NCBI GenBank assembly: GCA_958510825.1
Contig: OY294044.1
Span: 99,362,893-99,426,892, forward strand
Direction of reading: 5' to 3'
DNA from: Brachypterus glaber
Taxonomy: Eukaryota > Arthropoda > Insecta > Coleoptera > Kateretidae
DNA length: 64,000 bases
A program made the translations under genes and the position numbers. Positions 53,816 through 63,800 of this stretch are shown piece by piece. Every line of letters begins with the position of its first letter. Position 1 is the stretch's first letter. A model generated the notes under the pieces. The model was given only the letters and a program-made list of their open reading frames with translations. It was not told the DNA's origin and made no database searches.

Positions 53816-54046
53816 ACCAACTTTGTCGAAACACTAAAGCCCCAGTTTACACCGGGTCAGGTTTTAACAACAACCCCGACACCAATTAACAACATGGAAG
53901 AAAAAATAAGCAATCTGCAGATGCAGCAAGAGATCGACAACAAAAATCAGCAAATCAAAGATCTCGGCGAAAAAATCGAGATTCTTAGAGGTCGAAGAGC
54001 TGAAGATAAAGACCGAATGAAGGATTATGATAAGCTTAAAATTCAG
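53816..54046 (+). CDS. DCTN1: DCTN1 exon 4: linker and start of coiled coil 1
   Basis: Acceptor CATTTTAG (to 53815), donor GTAGGT (54047), 77 codons, phase 0 both sides. Residues 1-26 are a Pro/Thr-rich linker (LKPQFTPGQVLTTTPTPINN). From MEEKISNLQMQQEI on, the sequence is a charged heptad pattern with KIEILRGRRAEDKDRMKDY, matching the conserved start of the p150 first coiled coil (family pattern K-x-E-x-L-x-x-R-R-A-E-D-K). CC1 binds dynein intermediate chain and self-inhibits CAP-Gly. Confidence 0.96.
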
Positions 54047-54757
54047 GTAGGTTAGAATAGGTTATTACATACTGAGGTGGTAACCAAAAAAACAAGTAAA
54101 GACCAGTAGAAAACCAATCGGAATCTACTGGATCCTACTGGTATCTACTTGTTTTTTTTTTAACAGGGAAATGTTGCATTACAGACACGGCAAATTTAGA
54201 TCATTAGTCTGTAACAGAGGTTAACTAATGTGTAGTTTATGCAAATTGTGTAGTAGAAAAACTTAAATTTATTTTATTTATTTATTTGAATAGATACACA
54301 GAATCATGTTACAAATAAGTTACAAAACTTGTGCTAGGGGCTCCACTAATTTTGAGAAAAAAAATTATAGTACAATATTAAATTACAATAAATTCCAATA
54401 CATATAATACTGTAGAAATATCAGTTTTTACTGAACATTTTACTGTTGTACAATACTCAGAAAATAATTTGACAAGTGACAAAGTAAAATAAATAATTTT
54501 CCAATCTGTAAAGTAAAAAACCACGTGTGGCTTATTATTGAGTTTCTTTATTTAAAATAAAGCTAGTCTTATTATCTGTATGTATTTGATACAAAAAATA
54601 CATTATTATTATTTTTATTATTATTATTTACTTGAGAATGGAAAAAAGTATTGTCAAAATAGAAAAAGGATCCTTGTTTTACAATATCTTCAATAAGCAC
54701 TAGTTTTTTAACTGGAACATAAAGTATTTAAAATACCATTTCTGTTGTTTCTATTAG
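54047..54757 (+). other. DCTN1: DCTN1 intron 4
   Basis: The shortest intron (711 bp). The only element is a minus-strand LINE tail at 54250-54365 (inverse of the 25371-25480 family, with (ATTT)n at 54260-54285), plus an (ATT)n run at 54603-54630. Confidence 0.7.
54250..54365 (-). mobile_element. LINE 3' tail, minus strand
   Basis: On the minus strand 'ctcaaaattagtggagcccctagcacaag' ends in an (AAAT)n run, matching the tails in both copies of the 5.3-kb duplication. No coding remains. Confidence 0.55.
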
Positions 54758-55043
54758 CTGGAGCAGATGGTCGAATTCAAATCAAAAATCATGGAAGCTC
54801 AGGCCAGCTTGCAGCGCGAGCTACAGAGAGCCAAACAGGAAAAGAAAGACGCCATCGAAGCCCGGGAGCAACACGCAGACGAGGTCGCCGACCTAGCCGA
54901 AGCCGTCGAAATGGCAACGCTGGACAAAGAAATGGCAGAGGAGAAGGCAGAAACGCTACAATTGGAGCTGGAAGTCTGCAAGGAGAAGCTGGAAGAAGTC
55001 ACTCTGGATTTGGAGATTTTGAAAACTGAAATGCAAGGAAAGG
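54758..55043 (+). CDS. DCTN1: DCTN1 exon 5: coiled coil 1, most conserved segment
   Basis: Acceptor TTCTATTAG (to 54757), donor GTAAGA (55044), 286 bases, 95 codons plus one base (phase 1). LEQMVEFKSKIMEAQASLQ, REQHADEVADLAEAVEMATL and DKEMAEEKAETLQLELE match the best-conserved stretch of p150-Glued almost word for word (E-M-A-T-L-D-K-E-M-A-E-E). All-alpha, no proline. Codons are markedly GC-richer than the flanks. Long ORFs on the opposite strand and other frame here (166 and 94 residues) are shadows of this exon. Confidence 0.97.
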
Positions 55044-56231
55044 GTAAGATTTTTAGGATCTTCATCTTTTTCGATAGGAGTTTGATTTGAATCCAGAAAA
55101 GGCCAGGGAAAATCTGAAAAAGACCACGATAACTCAAGAGAGCTTTGAGCCAGTGGTCCTTAGCACAGTGGGCCAGGGGGAAAAAAGTGGACAAAATTGT
55201 GAATTTGTGCATACGGCTATTTTTGATACCGCTGCTCGCGCTGATTTCGAATAAAACAACGAATAATAAAACAAAATCCGCGTCATTAGGGTGGTCCAAT
55301 TATTTTTTTTTCGGTCTTTATAAAAATGGGTCAAATGTCTTCTTTTGATTATGTTTATGTAGGCCAATACTATAACTTAAAAATTCAAAATGGCGAAGTC
55401 AATATAGCGCGTCGGTTTTTGAACCTTAGCTATACATGTATTTGCACGAAATTAGGGCTATTTTTTTGCAAAGTCATCTGTTTTGGAGAAATAATTAAAA
55501 TTAAAGCTAAATTAAATTGTTTGATATTTACAAATTTAATTTAGTTTATTAATTCAGATACCACTGTAAAAGGTGACCTCCTAGCGTTTAGGATTCAATT
55601 GGCGGCAATGTCCACCGTGGCATTGATTAATCTGCCCCCTATCGACAGCGTGCAATAGGTTCTTGAAACCAATAACTGCTTCCTTTTTTGGACTGTCGAT
55701 ACGTTTATCCAGTCTCTGCTTTTAGCAGTAGATGTCGCTAGCTGTTTTTGCTTTTCCTTACAACGATTTTTAAACTCTATATAGAGATATATGGAAAGGA
55801 TTTGATTTTCGTAGTTGTCCCTACTACCGATATGTGGCTATGAAGAATGCTAAAAAGCACGAAATCGATCAGTCACTTCGGAGGGACGACTGCGTTAATC
55901 AAACAAAAGTCGTTTTAAGGAATAGTAAAATGTTTTATAAAATTAAAGCATTTAATGTGATATATTATCAAACATAAAAATATATTTAAACCCATGTTTC
56001 CGTAAAAATCTTTATTTCAAGATCTTAAGCCATCTGTAAAATAAACTAATTTTTTTAATCATAGAATATATACTTAATTACACTTAGGTATGTCTAAAAG
56101 TATTTTACATAATTATTAAAGTGTCTCTATCCTAAAGGTCCTAGAAATGTGAAAATAGTAATTATCAGTTTAAATCATAAATCATCCTTTCCATGAAGAT
56201 TTTACTTTAACTATAGTATTATTCTATGCGG

Positions 56232-56475
56232 AGGATTAGTGTAGTGGACTACCGCGTCGTACTTGGCGAGTTTACTACACAAATAGCGTGAGTTCGATTC
56301 TCACCGGCGCCGATTTGCCTTTTTCAGTTAATTAATAATTGAAATTTGGCGAAGATGTAAGTGAAGCGGACACTTCCTATAAATTGGTTCGAAAGTCCCT
56401 CTACTACTAGCCCCTAAGTCCCGGGCTTGAGGGATGCTTAATTAAGTAGAATAGTATGAGGTTAAACAAAATGTA
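56232..56475 (+). mobile_element. tRNA-derived SINE with 14-bp target duplication
   Basis: Flanked by the perfect direct repeat ATTATTCTATGCGG (56218-56231 and 56476-56489). The head has TTAGTGTAGTGG (A box) and GTGAGTTCGATTCTC (B box) followed by GGCGCCGA; the body matches the minus-strand SINE at 41383-41666 from 'cagttaattaata' to 'aagtagaatagta.gaggtta'. 244 bp, short A-rich end. The target is the left tip of the MITE at 56476-56841, so it is younger than that element and than the surrounding foldback. Confidence 0.9.
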
Positions 56476-56841
56476 ATTATTCTATGCGGGTTTTTGCGGA
56501 ACTGAGAAAAATAATAAAGTTTTTACAAGTTAATGTTAATCTAATAATTTTGGCTAATCCCCCTTATAAAATTAATATTTTATTCACAGCTACCATTAAA
56601 ACTCCAATTGGCCTTGTAGAAATGAATCCAAGTACTGATAATGCCAGTGGCGATGATGACAATTGAGATTTTGATGGTAGCCGTGATTAAAATATTAATT
56701 TTACAAGGTGGTTTAGCCAAAATTATTAGATTACCATTAATTTGTTGTAAATATCTATTTAAAAAATACGTATTTAAAAAAACTTTATTATTTTTCTCCG
56801 TGTTCCGCAAAAACCCGCAACTGTTTTTTCCATAGAATAAT
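56476..56841. mobile_element. MITE split by the SINE insertion
   Basis: ATTATTCTATGCGGGTTTTT and GCGGAAC...GAGAAAAATAATAAAG pair with the inverse ending ATAGAATAAT at 56841. The interior has a second inverted pair 'taatattttattcacagctaccatt' / 'atggtagccgtgattaaaatatta'. Its original left edge lies before the SINE. The small ORFs here are repeat frames. Confidence 0.7.
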
Positions 56842-57441
56842 ATTTTTCTACGACTGCTTTAGAATGTGAATCAAATACACACACTTTTCAAACACAGAAT
56901 GAATCCATTCTAGCTCTAGATACGGTATGAATATTCCGTATCAAGTGTTAGAATGAGCACAGGTAGTGCCATCTCTTGTTTATAAAAGTAAAGAAAACTG
57001 TAGCAAAATTATCAAAAATATAAATATTTTACCATGAAATATTGAATAATTTAATGCAATTTAAAGTTTTGCGTTAAAATTACATAAAGTTTATTAGTTT
57101 TTCTTAATATTTGGCCAGTTTTTTATCAATTTAGTTCAAAAAATTAAAACTGCTCCATCTATTGTTAAATATTTAAACCTGATATCTGTCACAATAATCT
57201 GACATAGCCTTCAATTTTTGCATTATAATTAGTAAATATCTGGTAAAATTAAATAAAAATCTTTTTTAAGTACTGATTTGATAAAATTATTAAATAACAT
57301 TAATTGCTTTATTTAAAAATATGTGTTTTGTTACATTTACAATATCGAGTCACAAAAAACATGGTTTTTAACCTTGTCCGCAGTTTAAAGCCATACAGTG
57401 TTTCATATTTGCAGTTGGAGAAAAAGTATAGTCTACAACAC
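56842..57441. other. Centre of the intron 5 foldback, no gene
   Basis: AT-rich. 'tttttctacgactgctttagaatgtg' near 56846 is shared with 11265-11292, where it follows the mariner relic. No ORF of interest. Confidence 0.4.
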
Positions 57442-57539
57442 GTATGGAATAGTCATTCCGCGCTCGCGGGACCGTCATACTCGCCTGCCGGCTCGTATGA
57501 CAAACTTTCCGCTCGCGCGGAATATTGTCTATTCCATAC
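57442..57539. repeat. GC-rich palindromic MITE
   Basis: GTATGGAATAGTCATTCCGC at the left pairs with the right end through ATTCCATAC. CGCTCGCG words on both arms make it much richer in CG than its surroundings. 98 bp. Confidence 0.7.
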
Positions 57540-57822
57540 TAGTTATAGAATATACTATACTATAGAAGAAAAATCTTCTGGAAAGAAACAATTAACAAAT
57601 GGTTATTTTTTTTATATTTGTGATTTAAACTGACAGTTACTATTTTCACGTTTGTAGGACCTTTAAATCAGGATACAGCACTTTATTACTTATGTAAAAT
57701 ATTTTTAGACATACCTAAGGATAATTAAGTATATATTCTATGATTAAAAAAAATAGTTTATTTACAGATGCCTTATAAGATCTTGAAATAAAGATTTTTA
57801 CGAAAATAGGGGATTAAATATC

Positions 57823-57910
57823 TGTGGCTTGGTTCTCAAAGGGCGGATATAATATTTTGAAACCGCTGCTACTGACAAAGTGACATCCGCCCTTTAAATA
57901 CCAAGCCACA
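57823..57910. repeat. Small palindrome, TGTGGCTTGG ends
   Basis: TGTGGCTTGGT...AAAGGGCGGAT pairs with ATCCGCCCTTT...ACCAAGCCACA. 88 bp, a MITE in the right arm of the intron 5 foldback. Confidence 0.75.
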
Positions 57911-58276
57911 AATATATTTTTAAGTTTGATAATATCTTTATCGTATTAAATGCTTTAATTTTAGGTAAAAAACTGATGACTTTGCAAAAAAAAATAGCCC
58001 TAATTTCGAGCAAATATAGGTAAGGTTCAAAAACCGACGCGCCATATTGACTCTGCCATTTTGAATTTTTAAATTATGTACATTGGTCTTCATCAACATA
58101 ATCAAAAGAAAACATTTGACACATTTTTATAAAGATTGAAAAATAAAATAAAATTTTGGACCACCCTAATGGCGCGGATTTTTTTTTTTATTTTTTCATT
58201 CTTTTATTCGAAATCATCAAAAATAGCCGTATGCAAACATTCAGAATTTTGTGCACTTTTGTTCCCCGGGTTACTC

Positions 58277-58400
58277 GATCGGTTATTGCTTTGTCTAGTT
58301 TGTGTGTTAGTGTGTTTTGGTGGTTGGTTGGTCAGGCGAAAACTACCCCAGAAACCCAAACAGCTAACCACCAAAACACTAGACAAAGTAACAACTGATC
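58277..58400. repeat. Palindrome just upstream of DCTN1 exon 6
   Basis: GATCGGTTATTGCTTTGTCT...GTTTTGGTGGTTGG pairs with CTAACCACCAAAAC...AGACAAAGTAACAACTGATC. 124 bp, ending 128 bp before the exon 6 acceptor. Confidence 0.75.
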
Positions 58401-58528
58401 GGGTGACCCTGGGGGTAAGGGGTAAAAACCATTTTTTTCAAAAAAAAAATTTTAATTTTTTGTTTTTCGAAAAAAATAAGGTTATCTGAAAAAATGTGTT
58501 TTTGTTGACAGCAGTATTTTTAATTTAG

Positions 58529-58788
58529 GTGGGGGCGGTTCGGGAGTTATCCCCGAAGACGGCATGTCCGCTTACGAGATCAAACAGCTGCAGCAACAAA
58601 ACGCAAGACTCCGCGAAACGTTGGTCCGTCTGAGAGATATGTCCGCGCACGACAAGCACGAATTCCAAAAATTAATGAAAGATATAGATCAGAAAAAATC
58701 GGAGATCGCGGAATTGGGAAAAACTAAGGAAAAATTGAGCTCGAGAGTTGAAGATATGGAACAGCAAATTGCTGATCTGCAAGAACAA
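58529..58788 (+). CDS. DCTN1: DCTN1 exon 6: coiled coil 1, continued
   Basis: Acceptor TAATTTAG (to 58528), donor GTAAGA (58789), 260 bases. Two bases complete the glycine codon split from exon 5, giving a short Gly-rich hinge (KGGGGSGVIPEDGMSAYE), then IKQLQQQNARLRETLVRLRD, the family's conserved [20 protein letters not shown]-like block, and a charged helix to ADLQEQ. Phase 0 at the end. The Gly-rich turn corresponds to the known break within CC1 between CC1A and CC1B. Confidence 0.96.
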
Positions 58789-59374
58789 GTAAGATTATAT
58801 TTTTTTATACTGAGTTAGGACCACATCTGACGATTTTTTTTAAAAAGCAATAATAGGTTTTATGAAGGTTGGGCATTGAAATCGTACATTTTACAACATA
58901 GTTTGACAGGTAAGAATGATTTTTTAAAGTAAGGTTATTTATTTGTCAAATTTAAAACAAACAAACACAATATCCGCTTTTAATTTTTTTTTTATAAATA
59001 TTAAAATTAGTAGACTAAAATTTATCAAAAAAAAATAAAACAACCTAATTTATATAACTTTTTTTATTATAACGTATTATAAGAATTATTTAAATAGTAC
59101 AACACAAAAAAAAACTAAAAAAAAACAGTACTTACTGTATTTTACCCTAGACGGTTTTTGTCAAAAGTTTAACCCAACTTTTAAAATCTCTTATCAGAAT
59201 GACTGGATGTAAAATTTACGATTTCAATGCCTCCTTTGATAAAACTTATTAATGCTATAAATCAAGTAACGTAATTATTGTGATTTTTAAATTCCCCTCC
59301 CCTAATTTAACTCTAAATTAATTATTTCCTTATATACATAAACATTTAACTAAACACTACCCTATATATAGGGT
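58789..59374. other. DCTN1 intron 6, first part
   Basis: AT-rich. 'aaatcgtacattttacaacat' near 58879 and 'gatgtaaaatttacgatttcaatgcc' near 59207 are inverse to each other, so 58850-59235 may be an old TIR element. No gene. Confidence 0.4.
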
Positions 59375-60500
59375 ATTCCTAATAAAATGTTGATTTTTTA
59401 AAATTAATTACTAGGTAATTGATAATAAGGTCCTGTAAACCCAGCATTTCTTAAAGAAAGTGGAATAGAATAAAATTAAGAGATTTTTTTGGAAAAATCC
59501 TTGAGGTTTTATAAAGAAATTATCATATACAGTGCGGTCCAAAAGTCCAAACGAAAATGAAAATTTCCTTTGACAGAAAATTTGAATGAAAACTGTGAAT
59601 TTTCCCGATAATTCGAAGAATTATGTGTAGTTCGGAAGATTATTTTTTAACGATTTATAATATGTCAAACCAATTTTTATATTTTTTTTCATCGCAAATT
59701 GATATAAATTGTTTTATTACTTATCTTAATATTTTGACGGGAATATTCTTTGATTTGGTTAAATTGATAACGTTCTCACCTGCTAAACTAAAACCTTCTT
59801 GTCCATTTTTAAATCGCAAATTATGGTTCTGTCAATAGTTTAGTCACTTACTGCAGTACTGACTAGCGCGGTACTGCGCTAGGCTTGCAAGCATGTTCAT
59901 AAAAGTCAACCTATAACAACTGTCATTACATTTTATGAAAAGAATATTTTGAGGTAATTTTTGGTAAATAATAAATTAATAACAATAATTATAAATAGTA
60001 ATATATTCATACTTAATTATTAATTAGTTTTAGGTATGAAATCTTGTTGTAAAAGAGAAATACTGAAAAACAAAATACTACAGCGATTCTCACTAGAATT
60101 TTCTACAGTAAAAAATTCCCAATATAGCTATAATATGACTGGACAGAAATAAACACGTGGCCAGAAATATTGTTAAGTGACTGGTCGATAAAAACGTTAA
60201 AAAATAATCAAATAAAATACATAGGAAACATTTCATTCTTTTTGGGAACCATCCGCACTGTGTAGTATGCTGTTAATGTTTAAACTAATTAGATTCTAAT
60301 AAAATGTTGTTTTTTTTTAATTAATTAGATTTTTAAAATCTTCCTTAAAGAAAGTGGAATAAAAAAAAAAAAAGAGAACTTTTTGAAAATATCTTTTAAA
60401 TTTTATAAAGAAATTGTCAAATCAAATACACAGGAAACATTTCATCATTTTTGAGAATCATCAGCACCGTGTAGTACGTTGTTAGTATTTAAATAAAATG
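59375..60500. repeat. Tandem duplication of about 200 bp, one copy interrupted by a Tc1-like element
   Basis: 'taataaaatgttg', 'cttaaagaaagtggaata', 'ttttataaagaaatt' (59380-59525) recur at 60297-60415; 'aaatacataggaaacatttcat' through 'gtgtagtatgctgtta' (60212-60280) recurs at 60418-60492. Copy 1 therefore contains an insertion, 59527-60207. The CCGCACTG in copy 1 at 60255-60262 belongs to the duplicated sequence, not to the inserted element. Confidence 0.75.
59527..60207. mobile_element. Tc1/mariner-like non-autonomous element
   Basis: Starts TACAGTGCGGTCCAAAAGTC, matching the inverse end of 20261-20984. Its interior matches 21411-22025 and the start of copy B (27007-27300). 681 bp including the TA. 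The right TIR is not recognisable. It contains the word AAAAGTCCAAACG at 59541-59553 immediately inside the TIR. Confidence 0.65.
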
Positions 60501-61272
60501 TTAGATATAAAGGTATGGTGCCAGAGGTGACGAGCTGGTGGGTAATGAAGAATTTGTAGAGGCATTGAGCTTTTTTCAGTCATCTGATTTACTAGCTGGG
60601 AAAATTGAGTGGTATAGTGGAGAAATTCGTGGAAGCGAAGATCTTTTTTTTAGTCAGGAAAGTTATTAGTTGGGAAAATGCTGCGGTATAGTTGGGAAAT
60701 TTTCCGAGGCGAGGACTGTTTTTTTATTCGTCAACAATTTCGGCTCGGGTTAAAGCTCTTTTTCGAGGCAAGGACAAATTCTTCAAACCAAAAAGTTGGG
60801 AAATTCCTTAATCCTTATCAGGAAATTTATACGTTAAAGCGTTTTCATTAGCTTTTTTAAACTTGTATTCCACTTTGTTTAAGATCGCCTCAAACAAAAA
60901 TTGTATTTATAAATGTTTTTTTGTCCCATCTTTTATCCCACATTAAATTTTAACAGCTTGATTGCTATTGCGAAATAAGAGCTGTATATATTGGATTTCA
61001 TGTAAGTACCGATTATTTTATAAATATGGGACATTCTGAGAAGAAGTGATTTTTTTATAATTAAAATATTACAATTTATATTTTTAATTTCTAAAAAAAT
61101 CTTACATTTTTATTAAGGTATTTAATTTTTGCCACTTTTTCTTAGATCAACCCTTATACATGTATGTGTAATATTATTTTTATATATTTGCTTTTCTAAA
61201 ATAGGTACTTTTTATTGCTTTTATTTGATATTATACAGCTTTTATCTTTCAAAAAACACAAGCTAAAAACAC
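60501..61272. other. DCTN1 intron 6, middle
   Basis: 60590-60800 has two or three diverged copies of an 80-bp phrase ('tagctgggaaaattgag.ggtatagt.g.gaaatt...aggcgagga'). The rest is AT-rich. No gene. Confidence 0.45.
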
Positions 61273-62739
61273 CACAATGCACACAGGTCCAGGATCGTTG
61301 CAAAAGTGGCAAATATTCAGCAAATATCTTCCATCAGATTAAACCAAAATTTATATTAAATGATATAAAAATAGTTAATAATTTATATATAAAACTGTTT
61401 TAATCTTAATTAAATAGACCTAAATTCAGTATGTTTTAATAAGTATGTGAAGTATGGATTTAAAGAAAAAGTCATGTGTGTGTCAAAAATTAATATCTCA
61501 CATATTAGATGACATAGGAAATCAACACTTATATATTAAAGGAGTTATACCTTTTACTTTTCATAACTATAATAGAAACTGTATTAATTCTCACAATTAA
61601 AATAATAATCTGATATATTTAAAAAAAAATGCAAATGGTCAATTTTAAAAATATATAATTTTTAAAAAGAGATATAAAATTTTGCTATGCAGCGCGAGTT
61701 TTAAGTGCATTATTTAAAATTAGGTAAAGGTATTTACTTACGGTTTCAATTAAATCTAGATGCGGAACTCTGCGGAATCAAACAGCGTTTAAGATTTTAT
61801 TTAAAAAAAAAAAACATGTCAAATACTATTAAATACTAACATAAAAGTCAAAAACTTACAACTTAGAATTGTATTTGACAATCAGTCATTTTATATTGTG
61901 ATCTATTAAACATTATTTTGAGAATTAATTATTTATAATAATGCATAAAAAATACAATGGTAAGTATTTTGGGTATATTAGAGAGAAGTAAAAGTTTGTT
62001 TCTGAATAAAATAAGTTGAAAGTATTTGATGTTCTCGCTCTTTGCCTAAGTAATTAAATTATATAAAAAAAAAAACGTTTTAAAGTTAAAACCCTTCTAT
62101 TAATTACATATTATGTATAAATAAAAGTTGGAAAACAAGACATTCATATAAATTTTCAAAAACTGCATTTTTAAAAGAAAGGTTTTGGAATTTTGATCGT
62201 TTCAAGAACCCTTCTTTTAAAAATCTAGTTTTTGTAAATATTTATGTTATTAATAGAAGGGTTTTAAATTTAAAAACTTGTCTTTTCTATATAATTAATA
62301 AAGTTTTTTTAGTTATCTTTTAATAATATATAAAGCAACCCTTATTGGAGATTTTATACAAAATTGTATTGTATTCATAAACACCCGTACTAAATTTCAG
62401 CTTCCTAAATTTTTGTTCTAAGTGGGTCAAACAAAAAGGGGGTCTATTTAGCCGTATGGGCTATCTTGGGGGGTTATTCTATATAAAACTGTATTGTCAC
62501 CGGAGGTAAGCATGTGTACCGCATATGTCCATCCCTATAAAGTCTCAAAACAGCACCTAACACTTCCGACAATTTGTTCCTTTTGTTACATGGTAGTTGG
62601 TGGGTTAATATCACTAATATACTTAAAATACATTATATTATGTCTAAATAAGGCATCCTAATATAAAAAGTAACCAGAAATTAACGGAAACTATTTTTTG
62701 CCACTTTTGAAACGATCCTGGACCTGTGTGCAATGTTGT
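61273..62739. repeat. Widely spaced inverted repeat in intron 6
   Basis: About 40 bp at 61273 (ACAATGCACACAGGTCCAGG then ATCGTT and AAAAGTGGCAAA) are repeated inverted at 62697-62739, 1.4 kb apart. Probably TIRs of a non-autonomous element. It encloses a tight palindrome at 62084-62272 (AAAACCCTTCTATTAAT arms) and the 'gtattgtcaccggaggtaagcatgtgtacc' phrase at 62490. Confidence 0.65.
62084..62272. repeat. Palindrome in intron 6
   Basis: TTAAAACCCTTCTATTAAT pairs with ATTAATAGAAGGGTTTTAA, with further pairing of 'aaaaactgcatttttaaaagaa.ggtt' with its inverse around 62195. About 190 bp. Confidence 0.7.
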
Positions 62740-62773
62740 AATATCGCCACGTTTTATTTATTTTTGAATAATA

Positions 62774-62906
62774 TAGGGTTATTTAAAAATGAAGTGAATA
62801 TTTCTGTACCTGAAGAGCAGATAGGCAGAAGTCCATTGTAAAATCAGTGGACTTCCGTCAATCAACTTTAGGTACAGATGTTTCGACACGATTTTTAATA
62901 ACCCTG
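62774..62906. mobile_element. Palindromic MITE, TAGGGTTATT ends
   Basis: TAGGGTTATTTAAAAAT pairs with ATTTTTAATAACCCTG, and inner arms GTACCTGAAG...GGCAGAAGTCCA/TGGACTTCCG...TAGGTAC pair. Flanked by TATA on both sides. 133 bp. Confidence 0.75.
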
Positions 62907-63429
62907 TATACAGGGAGAGGAATCATGTTCTACCAAAATAGCGTAAAAATGTATAGCTCGCACAATGCCTCATGAACGTTTAACTTTAACATAACTCCAC
63001 CCCCCTTTATCAATGTTGAAGCATGTACAAAAATTTGTGGTTTATAGGGTTTCAGAGATATTAAATAAAACTATTTAGGTGTATTTTGTAGTTCTCTTAG
63101 GGCTTATTTCCAGACCAACCTTTATATGAATTTTTTCATATTTTTGGATCTAGAATCACAGCTTAAAATTTGGTACCTTATTTCTGAATCACTCTGTAGA
63201 TGTCGAATTTGTAAAATTTACTGTATTTAAATATTTTTTGAGGTTACTAAAACTGTTTCTGTTCGGCCTTCCAGTTCTATAATGTTTTATTTTTGCGCAC
63301 ATTTTTTATTTGACCTTTTTGTTGATGAGTACCGATTTTTTTTTGAAAAGTTGTAAATTTAAAAATAAAAATTGTCTTAAAAGACATTTCTAGCTAACTA
63401 GTTAAATAGTTTTTAAATATAAATCACAG
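62907..63429. other. DCTN1 intron 6, last part
   Basis: AT-rich. TACAGGGAGAGG at 62909 may be another TIR without a partner. The acceptor TCACAG ends at 63429 with a weak pyrimidine tract. No gene. Confidence 0.4.
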
Positions 63430-63636
63430 GTGGATGCAGCAATGGGAGCAGAAGAGATGGTGGTAATATTGGGAGAACAAAAGATGACTTTAGAAGAAAA
63501 AGTAGTGCAATTACAAGAAGAGGTGTCGGATTTGGAAGCACTGCAAGACATGAACGAACAGCTGGTGGAGAGTAATGCTGAATTAGAAGCTGATCTCCGG
63601 GAGGAGCTAGATTTAGCTCAAGCTTCTACCAGAGAG
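63430..63636 (+). CDS. DCTN1: DCTN1 exon 7: coiled coil 1, CC1B part
   Basis: Acceptor AAATCACAG (to 63429), donor GTAACT (63637), 69 codons, phase 0 both sides. VDAAMGAEEMVVILGEQKMT and LEEKVVQLQEEVSDLEALQD, then MNEQLVESNAELEADLREEL, match the conserved CC1B order of p150-Glued (D-A-A-x-G-A-E-E-M-V, L-E-E-K-V, D-L-E-A-x-x-x-M-N). The next exon, expected to begin with a VQEAQKRV-like segment, lies beyond 64000. Confidence 0.96.
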
Positions 63637-63736
63637 GTAACTATATTTAATGAATTAATAGCCATATATATAAAAAAGGAATCAAAAGCCAAGATTAAAG
63701 ATAATATAAAAGTATAAATGATCCAAGAAGAAAAGA

Positions 63737-63739
<3 letters not shown>

Positions 63740-63796
<57 letters not shown>
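63740..63796. repeat. (TA)n microsatellite
   Basis: About 28 uninterrupted TA dinucleotides, directly abutting the 3' end of the minus-strand LINE; it may be that element's 3' tail or an expanded target site. Confidence 0.95.

Positions 63797-63800
<4 letters not shown>

Larger units (their letters stand above)
55160..58290. repeat. Giant nested foldback, about 3.1 kb, filling DCTN1 intron 5
   Basis: Left arm segments 55160-55500 and 55960-56225 pair with right arm segments 57960-58290 and 57545-57815. Shared text includes GGGGGAAAAAAGTG, 'catacggctatttttgat', TTAGGGTGGTCC/GGACCACCCTAA, 'aaaaatgggtcaaatgt.ttcttttgatta', 'aaaccgacgcg', 'ttatttcaagatctta', 'gtatatattctatgat'. Arm identity is well under 100 percent. 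The arms are broken by later insertions: SINE 56232-56475, MITEs 56476-56841, 57442-57539 and 57823-57910, and an unpaired left block 55550-55950. It spans from 116 bp after the exon 5 donor to 240 bp before the exon 6 acceptor. Confidence 0.75.
42533..63636 (+). other. DCTN1: DCTN1 (dynactin p150-Glued) locus, 5' part of the gene
   Basis: Seven exons splice with GT-AG introns in consistent phases (0, 2, 0, 0, 1, 0, 0) to an uninterrupted frame of about 485 residues, somewhat over a third of the roughly 1250-residue insect and vertebrate proteins. The product is the large arm subunit of dynactin, the cofactor that links cytoplasmic dynein to cargo and microtubules. Introns are 3252, 3394, 4166, 711, 3485 and 4641 bp; all but the fourth are packed with inverted-repeat elements. 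The dynein-interacting first coiled coil is incomplete here; the cargo/Arp1-binding C-terminal half is beyond the window. Confidence 0.95.

Noticed and set aside
54745..55029. 94-residue Arg/Gly-rich ORF on the plus strand
   Set aside because: Alternative frame of DCTN1 exon 5; the coiled-coil frame has conserved motifs and correct splice phases.
54799..55299. 166-residue ORF on the minus strand
   Set aside because: It lies antisense to DCTN1 exon 5; its Ser/Leu/Cys-rich translation is the shadow of the coiled-coil codons plus intron sequence.
56232..56320. Candidate tRNA gene on the plus strand
   Set aside because: The same reasoning applies, and a 14-bp target duplication proves insertion as a SINE.
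57304..57633. 109-residue plus-strand ORF
   Set aside because: Runs through the GC-rich palindromic MITE at 57442-57539 and the foldback centre; no domain or splice context.
59530..60262. Element bounded by CAGTGCGG and CCGCACTG
   Set aside because: The right-hand CCGCACTG is part of a tandemly duplicated flank (second copy at 60418-60492), so it is not the TIR.
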